This document shows, one piece after another, positions 26,361-36,286 of a stretch of DNA of 64,000 bases. Origin of the DNA: Myxococcus hansupus. Its GTDB lineage: Bacteria > Myxococcota > Myxococcia > Myxococcales > Myxococcaceae. The DNA lies in assembly GCF_000280925.3 (NCBI RefSeq), contig NZ_CP012109.1:2438501-2502500 (forward strand). The letters are read 5' to 3'. The notes beneath the pieces are model-generated. The model was not told the origin of the DNA. It saw nothing but the letters and a program-made list of their open reading frames with translations, and searched no databases. Position numbers and translations under genes: made by a program. The stretch's first letter is position 1. Each line of letters starts with the position of its first letter.

Positions 26361-26855
26361 CTACTTGGTCTCTTCGGTCAGACCCAGTTCCTTGATGAGC
26401 GCCTTGCGGCCTTCCTCGTCGGCGAGCAGCGCCTGGAGCTTCTTGCGGAACGCCGGCAGGTTGCCCAGGGGGCCCTTGAGGGCGTTGAGCGCGCTGCGCA
26501 GCTCGAGCAGCTTCTTCAGCTCCGGCACCTGATTGACGACGCTCTCGGGCGAAAAGTCATTCAGGTTCTTGAACTGGAGCGAGACGTTCATGGTCGCGCC
26601 CGCGTCCGCGGAGAGCTTGTCGGCGGCCGTCAGGGTGACCTTGAGGTTCTGCTGGGACATGACCTCGTTGAAGTTGCCCTTGTCCACGTTGATGGGGGCC
26701 CGCTGCTCCAGCGGACGCGTGTCTTCCTGGCCCGTGAAGTCGCCCAGCATCAGCACCTTCAAAGGCAGCTCCACCTGCTCCTGGGAGTTGCCGGTGGCGG
26801 GCTTGTAGACGATGTTGACGCGCTCGGTTGGGGCGACGGAACTCTCTTTGCTCAT
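26361..26855 (-). CDS. tssB: T6SS contractile sheath small subunit TssB (VipA)
   Basis: This 164-residue small sheath subunit shows the conserved LPLKVLMLGDFTGQEDTRPLE segment and SLQFKNLNDFSPESVVNQVPEL. With TssC it forms the contractile sheath that is recycled by ClpV. An 82-bp gap separates it from tssA upstream. Confidence 0.95.
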   Translation of the reverse strand: MSKESSVAPTERVNIVYKPATGNSQEQVELPLKVLMLGDFTGQEDTRPLEQRAPINVDKGNFNEVMSQQNLKVTLTAADKLSADAGATMNVSLQFKNLNDFSPESVVNQVPELKKLLELRSALNALKGPLGNLPAFRKKLQALLADEEGRKALIKELGLTEETK

Positions 26856-26937
26856 CTGCGGCTTTCTCCTTGAGAACTGCGTAGAAGACGCGGGCGTCGC
26901 ATGGGAGAGAGCTTCGCCGCGGTACGACCGGGGTTCT

Positions 26938-28890
26938 TCAAGCGCCGACGCGCAGCGTGGCGGAAGAGTCCAACAACGCTAGACGACGATACCGGTTTCG
27001 AAATTTCACTGCCACCGGTCCGGATTCCTTTTCCGTGACGGTTCGCGTCTGCAACCATCCTTCCAGACACGCGGCGGCCAACACCGGCTCCCAGGTGTCC
27101 AGCGAATGAGCAGTGACCTCTTCGTCCAGCGCGTCGAAGACGGCGCGCGCGAGTGGCAAGTGTCCCGCATTGGCACACAGCCGCGCCAGCTCCAATCGGG
27201 CGATGAAGCGATTCCGTCCCGTGCTGGCGGAGGCCACCGCGACCTGCAACCGCGTAACAGCCTCGTGGACACGGCCCTCCGCGAGCAAGCTGCGGGCTTC
27301 CGCTTCGAGCGCCGATGCTTCGACAGGGCCCGCGGGGCCCAGGGAGAGGGGCGCCAGGGCCAGCGGGGTGGAGGCCACGGCCGCCGGGCCAGGGGCGGGC
27401 GCGTCCGCGCGGAGGACCTCGGCGCGCAGCCAGTCGCGGGTGGCATCGTCCGTGAGAGGAGAGCCGGTGTTGGAGCGCAGCGTCTCCACGCCGGCCATCC
27501 GGCGGAGCTGGATGCCCAACTCCTGCACCAACGCGGTGCGGGCCCCCGCATGCGTCGCGCCGAGCCCTTCCAGTGACATGGCGCTGTAACGGTGGAGTGT
27601 CAGCGCGAAGCGGTGGCGCGACAGGGCGGCTTCGGATTCGTCGAGCAGCTCGCTCCAGCGCTGGTTTTGCGCCAGGACCTCCAGCTTGGCGCTCAGCGGT
27701 TCGGGCAGCGGGGGAATCGCGGTGTTGCCGGCGTCATTGGAGGTGGGCGGCTGGGACAGGTGCAGCCACAGCCCCATGCGGATGAGCCGGTAGGAGAGCG
27801 GGTCCTCCACGCTGGCGCGGCGCAGCGCACCGGCTCCGTCCAGCAGCGCGCCGCCCACGGTGCGGAGGAAGGCTGTCACGGCCTCCGCGTTGGACAGGTC
27901 CGGTGCGGAGGGAAGCTCGGGCAGGGGCGGAACTTCGACAGGCGGTGTGGCGCGCTGCGGCGTGGCGGCCGGGGCCTTGGCGTCGGTGTTGGCTTTGCCC
28001 GCAGGGGGCGCTGCATTGCCTTTGTTCGCGGCGCCGACCTGGGCCGTGTTGCTTTGGGCCGCCGCTTTATCCTGGGGCGCACTGGCTTTGGCCGGAGGCG
28101 TGTTGCCTTTGCTGGGGACGCCAGTCTTTTCGGTGTTGGCTTTGCCCTCGGCGCGGCCCGTGTCCTGCGGGGCAATGGCTTCCGTCGATGCGGAATCGCT
28201 GTCCTTGCCTCGCGAAGCCACGGCTTCGCTCGCGGCGGCGGCCGTGTCCTCGGCGGTGGATGTTGCGTCACCGGCCGTCTGGAGATGCTCGTCGGGCGCG
28301 GCGGCGGGGACCTCGGGCTCCGGCTCGGGCAGGCCCGCGCGGAGGCGGGCGATGGCGTCCTGGAGGGGGCCGAAGGCGGGGCCCATGTCCGAGAAGCGCT
28401 CGCGGGAGAGCTGGGACAGCCGCTTCAACGCGACGGAGAGCGCGTCCAGGGGCTCCGCGCTCACCGAGGACTGCTCGACGGTGGGCAGGATGCGGCCCAG
28501 GCGTTCCACGAACCAGGTCACCGCGTTGGCGCGGCCCCGCAGCCGCTTCAGCTCGGGGAAGAGGTCTGGCCAGTAGCGCTCGGTGACCTCGGCGAGCACG
28601 GTGGCGCCGGTGGCCGCGCCGTCCACGCCTTTTGTGACATACAGGCCATAGGCCATGTACGAGGCGAGCCAGAGGTCCTTGGTGGTGTGCTTGAGCAGGT
28701 CGCTCGCGCCCTCGACGACCTCATCCCAGCGCACCGCCTTGCTGGCGGGAGACTCCAGCTTCGCCACCTCCAACGCGACGGCCTCGTAGGCGGACTCGTG
28801 CTTCGCCTGGACGCCGGCGGGTGACGCACCCGGCACGGGCTCGACCCAGGGGAGGGCACGCTCGCGAAGCTGTTCGAGGGTCGGCGGCAT
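26938..28890 (-). CDS. tssA: T6SS TssA cap/baseplate protein with long disordered linker
   Basis: The 650-residue protein has an ImpA-type N-terminal domain (about 1-170, WVEPVPGASPAGVQAKHE...). A Lys/Ala/Pro/Asn-rich low-complexity segment follows (roughly 205-335, with repeated GKAN and GN(A/T)(A/P)P phrases). The C-terminal helical domain (about 335-650) resembles VasJ/TssA C-terminal repeats and carries ARSLLAEGRVHEAVTRLQ. TssA primes tail assembly and caps the distal end. The linker DNA is visibly less G/C-biased than its neighbours. The position between tagF and tssB supports the call. Confidence 0.88.
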   Translation of the reverse strand: MPPTLEQLRERALPWVEPVPGASPAGVQAKHESAYEAVALEVAKLESPASKAVRWDEVVEGASDLLKHTTKDLWLASYMAYGLYVTKGVDGAATGATVLAEVTERYWPDLFPELKRLRGRANAVTWFVERLGRILPTVEQSSVSAEPLDALSVALKRLSQLSRERFSDMGPAFGPLQDAIARLRAGLPEPEPEVPAAAPDEHLQTAGDATSTAEDTAAAASEAVASRGKDSDSASTEAIAPQDTGRAEGKANTEKTGVPSKGNTPPAKASAPQDKAAAQSNTAQVGAANKGNAAPPAGKANTDAKAPAATPQRATPPVEVPPLPELPSAPDLSNAEAVTAFLRTVGGALLDGAGALRRASVEDPLSYRLIRMGLWLHLSQPPTSNDAGNTAIPPLPEPLSAKLEVLAQNQRWSELLDESEAALSRHRFALTLHRYSAMSLEGLGATHAGARTALVQELGIQLRRMAGVETLRSNTGSPLTDDATRDWLRAEVLRADAPAPGPAAVASTPLALAPLSLGPAGPVEASALEAEARSLLAEGRVHEAVTRLQVAVASASTGRNRFIARLELARLCANAGHLPLARAVFDALDEEVTAHSLDTWEPVLAAACLEGWLQTRTVTEKESGPVAVKFRNRYRRLALLDSSATLRVGA

Positions 28891-28904
28891 AGGCGTGGCG
28901 GGCT

Positions 28905-29837
28905 TCAGCGCGCGAGCGCGCGCAACAGTTGTTCAAGGGTGGTGGAGGGCGCGTCGATGACCTGCCGCGCGGCGGCCGTGAGCCCCTTGCGCGCGTTGTC
29001 GATGGCGGCGGGACGCTCGGTGCGCAGCGGCCAGACCTGCGCGCCCGGGCGGCTGGGCTGCGCCAGCGCCAGGAAGAGGGCAGGGGAGGCCGCGCCCAGG
29101 CTGATGAGCAACCGGGGCCGTTCGCCCTCGGACCAGAAGAGGGCGGGAGGCTGGTGCGTCCAGCGCAAGAGCCGCGCGGACAGCTCCAGCCAGGCGACGG
29201 GCCCCACGCGGGGAGACAGCGGACAGTCCAGGGTGACGCCGGCCGGCGACTGCTCCTTGCCGCGCTCACCCGCGCACGCGGTGAGGAAGGTGTGCAGCGC
29301 GTAGTAGCGGCCGCCGTCCGGGGCGCCTTCCACCACCGGGCCCAGCAGGTCCACGGTGTGGTGCTCCGCCAACACGGCGTCGAGCAGCCGCTTCGCGACG
29401 CTGAAGTCGCCAGGGCCCGGCAACGGCAGCGCCGCCGCGCGTTCCAGCAACTGCGGCACCTCCAACTCCGCGGCGGTCTGGGCCAGGGTCCCCGCCGCCC
29501 GCATGAAGGGTTGGAAGGCCTCGGGCGTCAGCGCGAGCTTGGAGGCCGCGTCCGCCGAGGGCACCTCGGTGAAGATGGCCAGCGGGAAGGAGCGCCCCAC
29601 GCTGTCGCGGCTGGGCGCCATCAGCCCCACCAGGGCCTGCTTCTTCCCGGGGGCGGTGAACATGAACGACACGGGCTCCGCGGGCAGCTCCACCCGCGCC
29701 CGCTGGGCCCGCTCCACTCCGCCTTCCATCCAGCCGTAGAGCTGGAGTGCCAGCGGGGTGGCCGCGTTGAAGCGGATGAACTCGGCCTGCCGGGGAGTCT
29801 TGCCCAGCAGGCCGATGCGCGACGACGGCACTGCCAT
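28905..29837 (-). CDS. tagF: T6SS-associated protein TagF
   Basis: The 310-residue protein opens RIGLLGKTPRQAEFIRFNAATPLA, the typical GKxPxxGDFxR motif of the TagF (DUF2094) family, with SRDSVGRSFPLAIF in order. In Pseudomonas, TagF restrains T6SS assembly and acts with the PpkA/PppA/Fha pathway. None of those partners is seen in this window, so its control here may differ. The start ATG 29837 overlaps the tssM stop (ATGA). Confidence 0.9.
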   Translation of the reverse strand: MAVPSSRIGLLGKTPRQAEFIRFNAATPLALQLYGWMEGGVERAQRARVELPAEPVSFMFTAPGKKQALVGLMAPSRDSVGRSFPLAIFTEVPSADAASKLALTPEAFQPFMRAAGTLAQTAAELEVPQLLERAAALPLPGPGDFSVAKRLLDAVLAEHHTVDLLGPVVEGAPDGGRYYALHTFLTACAGERGKEQSPAGVTLDCPLSPRVGPVAWLELSARLLRWTHQPPALFWSEGERPRLLISLGAASPALFLALAQPSRPGAQVWPLRTERPAAIDNARKGLTAAARQVIDAPSTTLEQLLRALAR

Positions 29838-32800
29838 CAGTGAACTCCATCCGCCGCGATGGCCTGCGGCGCGCACTCGCCCTTGCGCGCGATGCCCACC
29901 GGCGGTTGCAGCCCCGGATCCCGGAAGATGGCGAGCAGCTTGGACGTGTTGCCCGCCACGCCGAAGAACGGGTTCGCGGTGCGCTCGGGACGGAAGTCGA
30001 TGGACACCAGCGCGCCGTTCATCTCTTCAATCTCCCACGTCGCCGTGAAGTAGCGGCCGTCCGCGCTGGGCTCGATGCGCTTGACGCGCTCCAGCAGGCG
30101 GAACAGACCCCATTCACCCTCGGCCTCCAGCGACGTCTCCGTGGAGCCATCCGCGCTCTGAACGGTGATGCGGGCGCCGAGCTTGCCAGCCTGACCGGGC
30201 CAGATCATCGGCTTCCACACCGTGTCCGGGCCGTTGCGGTACGTCTCGTCGGTGCCGTCCAGGGTGAGGGTGATGGTGGAGATCTGCGACGCCATGCCGT
30301 CCGCGGCGACGCCCGGACGCAGGCGCACCTGGAAGCGGACCAGCGGGTCCACCGTGTCACCGCCGGGGAACAGCGTGGTGGACAGCGCGCCCGTCTTCTC
30401 CAGGAAGGCGAGCAGGTCCGGGCGATACATGACGCCGCCCGACGAGGTGAACTCCCACCGGCGGCCCGTGGCCACCACGTCCTCCAGGAGCTGCTCCTTG
30501 ACGAACTTGCGCACCTGTCCGCCCTCGGGGCGCAGGAACTCGGCGACCTCGGGCAGCGGGGCGTCCGCCTGCGACGCGCGGTCGAACGGGTACTTGCCCT
30601 TGAAGGCGTGGCTCCACGGCAGCACCACCTGGTCGTGCCACAGCTTGCTCTTGTTGCAGGCCACGCCCACGAACACCACGGAGCGCATCTCCTGGAACGG
30701 CGGGAGCAGCAGCCGCTCGAAGATGGCGACGTTGTCCGTCTGCTTGCGCACCATCATCTCCACGTTGGTGCGGGTGGACTCAATCTTGTCGAGCAGCAGG
30801 CCGGACTCGGCGGGCTTGTCCTTCACCGCCAGCAGCGTCGTCTGGACGGTGGCGAGCTGGTCCTCATAGGAATCCAGCGCGGTCAGCGACTCCTCGCCGT
30901 CCTCGGTCTTGGAGGACTCCGTCGCGAAGCGGATGAGCGAGGCGAACTCCCGCTCCACGTCGCGGGCCGTGACTTCCTGCGCGCCGGACGGCGAGTTGGC
31001 GTTCAACAGCTCCCGCTTCTGCGGGAGGGCCTTCTCCGGCTCGGAGCCGAACAACTTGCCCGCCTTGGCCAGGATGCCCGTCGCCGCCTCCGGCGGCTTC
31101 ATGGACTGCTTGTCGAGCTGCACGTTGTACGTGAGGGCGCGGAACAGCCGGCCATAGGGCTTGGGCTTGCCGCGCGTCAGGTTCGTCAGCAGGCTCTCCA
31201 TCTGCGTCAGGTTCTCCGGCGCCTGCACCCGGATGGAGCCGAGGAAGTCCCGCCACTCCTGGGTATAGGCCTCGAAGTAGCGCGTGCGCAGCTCACGGCG
31301 CGAGCCGACCGTGTCCACCTTCTCGTCGCGGTCGAGCACCCACGATTGCTGGTCCTGGAAGGCCAGGTCCAGCCGCTCGCGGATGACGTCGTCGTAGGCC
31401 TTGCGCGTGAAGGCGCCCCGTACCCGCGCCGACGCGTTCATTTGCGGCACCGAGCCCACGAGCTGGTCCAGCGTCACGTCCGGGTACGCGCCGCTCATGT
31501 TGGCCACGAGCTGCGCCAGCTCCAGCCGGACCAGGGGCACATTGTTGAGGGAGCGCCGCGCCGACTGCACCACGCCGGTGACACGGCCGAAGGCGATGCG
31601 CTGGTCCCTGGCGGGCTTCTGCTCCTCGGCGAGCATCTGCTCGTTGGCGAGCATCAGCAGGAACGTCTCCGCGTGGTTCGCCACGGCCCGCTCGTCCACC
31701 GTGTCACCGCGCACGCGCTTCCAGTGCTTGACGATTTCGTCCTGGAGCCACTTTCGCTGCGTCTCGTCCAGCTCGGGCTCGCGTGACTCTCTGGGCGTCG
31801 TCACCAGCAGGTACATCTTCAAGTCATCGAAGTACTGTCGGTAGGCGTCAAAGTGCTTGCTGTAATCCTCGTCGCTGCGCACCGTCAGGAGGTCCGGGTT
31901 CTTCCCGAAGCTGTCCAGCCGCTGCTGGATGAGCTCGAACTGCTTGCCCAGCAGCACCCGGCGCAAGGCCGCGTTGTAGAACTGGCGCGCCTGGGGGAGC
32001 AGCTTCTGTCCCTGGTAGAGACCGAAGCGCATGAACACCGGGGCGTTGCTCTTCTCGTACTCGGTCAGCTCCTGGAGCCGGTTGCGCAGGGGAATCAGGT
32101 CCTCGACGCGGCGGATGTCGTCGCGCGGGTCCAGGTTGACGCTGGTGATGGCCTCGGTGACGGCCTCCGCGAGGTTGCGGTTCTTGAAGAAGGAGACCGT
32201 GGGCAGTGACAGCAGCAGCGCCGTGGCGACGGAGGCGGCGCTGGCCAGGATCATCCGCTGCCGGCGCACCCTCGCTTCCTCCAGCGAGCTGCGCACCGCC
32301 ACCTGCTGGTCCTGGAACATCACCTTGGTGAAGACGTCCCAGAGGAAGTAGCTACGGCCGTCGGTGGCTCCGTCCGTCTGCGCCCGGCCGTTGGTGCTGC
32401 CGAAGATTTCCGCCGCGGACGGGGACACCTTGTCCGTCGCGCGCAGCTCCTGCGTGCCGCTGTTGAAGTACAGGCCGCGGAAGACGGGCGTGTCCTGGAA
32501 CACGTTCTCCATGAAGAGCGGCTGGAGGAACTCCGCCAGGTTCTTCCGGAGCGCGTCGAACTTCTGCGGGAAGCTGTAGATGTTCTCGCGCGTCTCCAGC
32601 CGGCGCTCCTGGCCCAGCCGGCGCAACGAGCGCTGCTCCAGCACGGAGAGCATCTGGTCGAAGCGCTCGCGGAACAGGTCCGTGCTCGCCTCGCGCTGCT
32701 GGTCCAGTGGCACCGTGAAGCCCCAGATCTGCCCGCGCTCCACGCGCGACAGGTCGGAGAACATCTCCACGAAGCCGGGCAGCAGGTCGCACTTGGTGAT

Positions 32801-33532
32801 CATCACGTAGACCGGCACGAGCATCTTCAGCCGGGCGGTGATTTCATCCAGGCGCTCGCGGATGGTCTGCCCCATCTCGCCCACGGCCTGCGGGTCCGCG
32901 TTCAGCAGCTCGCTGACGCTGATGGCCACGATGAGGCCGTTGATGGGACGGCCGGGGCGGTGCTTCGCCACCGTGTCGAGGAAGGCCAGCCACTCCGGCC
33001 GGTCCTCCTCCGCGCTGGTGTAGCGGCCCGCTGTGTCGAGCAGCACGGCCTCGTTGGTCAGCCACCAGTCGCAGTTGCGCGTGCCACCCACGCCGCGCAC
33101 GCCGCCGCGCGCGGAGAGGTAGGGGAACTTGAGCCCCGAGTTGCGCAGCGCGGTGCTCTTGCCCGCGCCCGGAGGGCCGACGATGAGGTACCAGGGCAGC
33201 ACCGCCAGCGCGTCCTTGCCACCGCGTGCCAGCTTGGACGCCTTGAGGGCCTCCACCGCCTTGGTGAACTCGGCCTGCATGGCCTTGATTTCGGGCTGCA
33301 GGTCCGGCCGCACCGTGGTGGCCTGCTCATCCGCCTGTGCCGCCAGCGCGCCTTCCAGCTTCTTGGCGGCGGCGCGCGCGCGGATGCGCTTGATGACCCA
33401 CACGATGCCCACGGCCAGCAGGCCCGCCAGCGCGGCGATGATGGCCGCCTGTTGGACCGTGAAGCCCAGGTAGTTCAGCAGGGCGAACATCGGCGCGCCG
33501 ATGCCCAACAGCGGTAACAGGTACATCATCAC
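29837..33532 (-). CDS. tssM: T6SS inner-membrane complex protein TssM (IcmF)
   Basis: The 1231-residue protein has two N-terminal membrane helices (about 3-20 and 28-47) and a cytoplasmic NTPase-like domain with Walker A GPPGAGKS (119-126). A third helix lies near 430-450 (SAASVATALLLSLP), and a long periplasmic part ends in TssM C-terminal beta domains that meet TssJ. Three consecutive start codons (GTG 33532, ATG 33529, ATG 33526) overlap the tssL stop, so the exact first residue is uncertain. It is the core of the TssJLM trans-envelope complex. Confidence 0.95.
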   Translation of the reverse strand: MMMYLLPLLGIGAPMFALLNYLGFTVQQAAIIAALAGLLAVGIVWVIKRIRARAAAKKLEGALAAQADEQATTVRPDLQPEIKAMQAEFTKAVEALKASKLARGGKDALAVLPWYLIVGPPGAGKSTALRNSGLKFPYLSARGGVRGVGGTRNCDWWLTNEAVLLDTAGRYTSAEEDRPEWLAFLDTVAKHRPGRPINGLIVAISVSELLNADPQAVGEMGQTIRERLDEITARLKMLVPVYVMITKCDLLPGFVEMFSDLSRVERGQIWGFTVPLDQQREASTDLFRERFDQMLSVLEQRSLRRLGQERRLETRENIYSFPQKFDALRKNLAEFLQPLFMENVFQDTPVFRGLYFNSGTQELRATDKVSPSAAEIFGSTNGRAQTDGATDGRSYFLWDVFTKVMFQDQQVAVRSSLEEARVRRQRMILASAASVATALLLSLPTVSFFKNRNLAEAVTEAITSVNLDPRDDIRRVEDLIPLRNRLQELTEYEKSNAPVFMRFGLYQGQKLLPQARQFYNAALRRVLLGKQFELIQQRLDSFGKNPDLLTVRSDEDYSKHFDAYRQYFDDLKMYLLVTTPRESREPELDETQRKWLQDEIVKHWKRVRGDTVDERAVANHAETFLLMLANEQMLAEEQKPARDQRIAFGRVTGVVQSARRSLNNVPLVRLELAQLVANMSGAYPDVTLDQLVGSVPQMNASARVRGAFTRKAYDDVIRERLDLAFQDQQSWVLDRDEKVDTVGSRRELRTRYFEAYTQEWRDFLGSIRVQAPENLTQMESLLTNLTRGKPKPYGRLFRALTYNVQLDKQSMKPPEAATGILAKAGKLFGSEPEKALPQKRELLNANSPSGAQEVTARDVEREFASLIRFATESSKTEDGEESLTALDSYEDQLATVQTTLLAVKDKPAESGLLLDKIESTRTNVEMMVRKQTDNVAIFERLLLPPFQEMRSVVFVGVACNKSKLWHDQVVLPWSHAFKGKYPFDRASQADAPLPEVAEFLRPEGGQVRKFVKEQLLEDVVATGRRWEFTSSGGVMYRPDLLAFLEKTGALSTTLFPGGDTVDPLVRFQVRLRPGVAADGMASQISTITLTLDGTDETYRNGPDTVWKPMIWPGQAGKLGARITVQSADGSTETSLEAEGEWGLFRLLERVKRIEPSADGRYFTATWEIEEMNGALVSIDFRPERTANPFFGVAGNTSKLLAIFRDPGLQPPVGIARKGECAPQAIAADGVH

Positions 33533-34245
33533 TGCGCCCCTCCTGTCGCTTGCGTCTGAGTGGCGCTGGTGGCGGTGTTGCGCGCCGCGTGGACCTCGAT
33601 GCGGCTGCGCAGCTCGCCAATCTTGTCGTTCATGAAGAACTGCAGCACGCCGTAGAAGAGGACGGCCACTGCGAGCGCCGCCGCGGAGATGCCCAACGTC
33701 GACACCTTCTTGTGCTTGGAGAGCAGGGACTCGGTCGGCCGGTCACCGTGCGGAGACAGCACGTCGAAGTCGAAGGGCCGCGCGCGCTCCAAGTCCTTCT
33801 GCACCGTGTCGATGAGCGTCATCAGCTCCAGCTCGCCGCCGCGGATGCGGTAGCGGCCCTGGAAGCCGAAGAGCATGCACAGGTAGTAGACCTGCAGCAC
33901 CTCGTGCCGGTGCGGGTCCTTGCGCACGGTGTTGAGGCGCGCGAAGAAGCCGTCACCGGCGACGTTCTCATTGAAGTAGTGGAGCTGCAGGGGCATCCAG
34001 AGCTGCCGGTACTCCTCGGGCCGGCCCAGGACGATCTCGTCGATGAGCGCGACCAGCGCGTAGGCCATGTCTTGGGCGTCCTGATGGCTGAAGCCCAGCA
34101 CGGCGGCGCGCCGCAGCGTCTCATCCACCACCCCGCGCAGCCGGTGGTGCAGCGTCTCGGGCGGGGGCACCGCCGAGGCCTCCGAATTGCGCAACTGGAT
34201 GGCGGCGTCGAAACAATCCTTGGTGGCTTCGGTGACTCGGTCCAT
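33529..34245 (-). CDS. tssL: T6SS inner-membrane protein TssL (DotU/IcmH)
   Basis: The 238-residue protein has a cytoplasmic helical domain with the DotU landmarks YALVALIDEIVL and FFARLNTVRKDP, then GFQGRYR. One C-terminal membrane helix lies at about 182-205 (VSTLGISAAALAVAVLFYGV), and a short periplasmic tail follows. No peptidoglycan-binding OmpA-type extension is fused, so wall anchoring must come from elsewhere. The OmpA-like protein at 38891-40729 is a possible substitute. Confidence 0.94.
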   Translation of the reverse strand: MDRVTEATKDCFDAAIQLRNSEASAVPPPETLHHRLRGVVDETLRRAAVLGFSHQDAQDMAYALVALIDEIVLGRPEEYRQLWMPLQLHYFNENVAGDGFFARLNTVRKDPHRHEVLQVYYLCMLFGFQGRYRIRGGELELMTLIDTVQKDLERARPFDFDVLSPHGDRPTESLLSKHKKVSTLGISAAALAVAVLFYGVLQFFMNDKIGELRSRIEVHAARNTATSATQTQATGGAQ

Positions 34246-34260
34246 GGGCGGCTCGGGGCG

Positions 34261-35628
34261 TCAGCGATTGGCGGTGGGAACCGCGAGCAGTTCCACGGTC
34301 GTTCGGCTCGCGTCGAACGGCTGCGGCAGGTAGATGGCGAGGTTCCGGTCGCGCATCACGTTCCGCCAGTAGCCGTCGTTCATCGAAAGGCTGAAGTAGA
34401 CGGTGCCCGGCTGCACCGGAATCTCCGGCGGCGGACGGTACGTCACCGACAGCGGCACGCCCGGGGCGGCGGCCTGCACCAGCGAGCGGATGTCCTCCCA
34501 CGCGGCCACCTTGGACAGCTTGGGCAGTTGTTCGGCCACCACGCGCTCGGGCAGATCGCTGCGCACCGCGAGGATGAAGTGACCGCAGCGCTCCAGCCGC
34601 TCGTCCTCCAGCCGTCCGCGGAACATGCCGTCCGTGCCCGCGGGCAGCTCCACCGACAGGCACTGCTCCAGCGCCACCGAGCGCATCAGCTCGGAGAGGC
34701 GGCGGAACAGGTCCTCGAAGGTGCCGCGCAGGTTCGTGAACTGGAAGCTCGGCAGCGTGGACGGGTCCGCGCTGGCGGAGAAGGTGCACAACTGCCCCGC
34801 GCACTGCACCAGCGCCAGGTACAAATCCCGGGGACGCAGGTTGCCCGCGTCCAGCGCGTGCTGGAGGAAGGGGATGGTGCCGTTGAGCGCGTTGAGCTCC
34901 AGGAAGAGCGTCACGTCGCCCGCGGTGAACTCCAGCGAGGACGCGTCGCGGTGCCGCCGCCGCGAGGCGAGCTGGCGCTGCTTGGACACCATGAGCCGCA
35001 GCATCGTGCGCAGCTCGTTCATGATGTACGCGGACGCGTCGATGCGCAGGCACGACGGGATGAACGACTCGACGAGCGTCAGGTTGCCGGAGCGGTCTCG
35101 CGACAGCTCGCACAGCTTGATGGCCTCGAAGTCGTCGCGCGGCTCGGTGCCGAAGAGCAGCCGCACGTTGCGCTGTCCGAACGCCACCTGCGAGATGGAG
35201 GTGGACGCCGTCAGGTCGCTGACGGGCCGCGAGGCGGGGGAGTAGCGAGGACTGTTGCCCAGCCGCTCGCCGCTGCCAATGCTCTCCACGCCGCTGCGCT
35301 CGCGCGGCACGCCCAGGAACACGTCCAGGGTGCGCTGGGCCGGCGGGAAGTAGCCGTCCGCGGGCCGCGCGGGCGGGGCTTCCGCGTCACCGGCCTCGAA
35401 GGAGACGGGGAGGCCGTCCGGGAGGATGCCCACGAAGTGGGAGAGCTGTACCTGGCCGGCGCGCAGCGCCTCCATGTCCAGCTCCAGCGCCACCACGCCC
35501 CATGGGTAGGGCTCGAGCGAAGCCAGGCGCTGATCCAGCAGTTGCTCGTGGTAGAGGTCCTGCTGCTGGAGGTGGTGGGGGCTCATGAACATGCCCTCCG
35601 ACCACACGACACGCTGCACGGACTTCAT
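34261..35628 (-). CDS. tssK: T6SS baseplate-to-membrane connector TssK
   Basis: The 455-residue protein opens VVWSEGMFMSPHHLQQQDLYHEQLL, the hallmark start of TssK/VasE. It docks the baseplate to the TssJLM membrane complex. The stop lies 15 bp before tssL, and its ATG overlaps the tssJ stop by four bases. Confidence 0.95.
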   Translation of the reverse strand: MKSVQRVVWSEGMFMSPHHLQQQDLYHEQLLDQRLASLEPYPWGVVALELDMEALRAGQVQLSHFVGILPDGLPVSFEAGDAEAPPARPADGYFPPAQRTLDVFLGVPRERSGVESIGSGERLGNSPRYSPASRPVSDLTASTSISQVAFGQRNVRLLFGTEPRDDFEAIKLCELSRDRSGNLTLVESFIPSCLRIDASAYIMNELRTMLRLMVSKQRQLASRRRHRDASSLEFTAGDVTLFLELNALNGTIPFLQHALDAGNLRPRDLYLALVQCAGQLCTFSASADPSTLPSFQFTNLRGTFEDLFRRLSELMRSVALEQCLSVELPAGTDGMFRGRLEDERLERCGHFILAVRSDLPERVVAEQLPKLSKVAAWEDIRSLVQAAAPGVPLSVTYRPPPEIPVQPGTVYFSLSMNDGYWRNVMRDRNLAIYLPQPFDASRTTVELLAVPTANR

Positions 35629-36281
35629 ACACCTCTCCGCGGCGACGCGGTGTCGCCAGCTTGGGGTTGGAGCCGAGGCTCCGGCGCCTGCGTCATGGGC
35701 CGGAGCATCAAGTCGATCTGATAGCCTTGCAGCCGGTAGCGGAAGACGTCGTCGCCCGACTTGGGGTCGCCCTGGTCACCCGCGGGGCGCTCCACGCAGC
35801 GCGCCTCCTCCACCACGGGCAACACCGCCACTGTGCGCCACGAGTAACCCAGGGGCTGCCGGAAGTGCCCCATGGCCATGACGAAGCGGGCCTTGGGATC
35901 ACGCTGCACCCAGCGCTTCACCTGCCGGCCCGGGGGAATCACCACCTCGGCCACCTGGAGCAGGTCCTCCTTGAGGAACTCCTCCGGCTTGCCCCACAGG
36001 TCCTTGAAGCCCGCGCGCTCCAGCCGGACGCTGTCCTTGAGTTGGACGATCTGCACCACGGTGGGCAGCGAGCGTCCGCGGGCATCCGGGTTGAGTTGCT
36101 CCGACGCATCCACCACCACCTGGAACGGTGGCGGCGTCTCACACGCCTGGGGCACGCGCTTCACACAGCCCGCGTTCCCGCCCAAGGCGGCCGCGAGCGC
36201 GATGACCACACCCCACCGAAGGTTCCGGCCCGTCTTCCCCTCCCGGCCGGCGCCTGTGTGTCCTAGCGCCAAGATTTGCAT
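35625..36281 (-). CDS. tssJ: T6SS outer-membrane lipoprotein TssJ
   Basis: The frame is open to 36473, but ATG 36281 gives a signal peptide ending NAGC (Cys39), as expected for TssJ/VasD. The remaining 180 residues include the beta-sandwich features VVVDASEQLNPDARGRSLP and VVQIVQLKD, which match the TssJ family segment (LNPdxxGrxxPvvVrvyqL). The 38-residue pre-lipobox stretch is longer than usual, and the Shine-Dalgarno-like AAGGA abuts the ATG, so a later start inside the signal region is possible. It anchors the TssM periplasmic domain at the outer membrane. Confidence 0.88.
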   Translation of the reverse strand: MQILALGHTGAGREGKTGRNLRWGVVIALAAALGGNAGCVKRVPQACETPPPFQVVVDASEQLNPDARGRSLPTVVQIVQLKDSVRLERAGFKDLWGKPEEFLKEDLLQVAEVVIPPGRQVKRWVQRDPKARFVMAMGHFRQPLGYSWRTVAVLPVVEEARCVERPAGDQGDPKSGDDVFRYRLQGYQIDLMLRPMTQAPEPRLQPQAGDTASPRRGV

Positions 36282-36286
36282 TCCTT

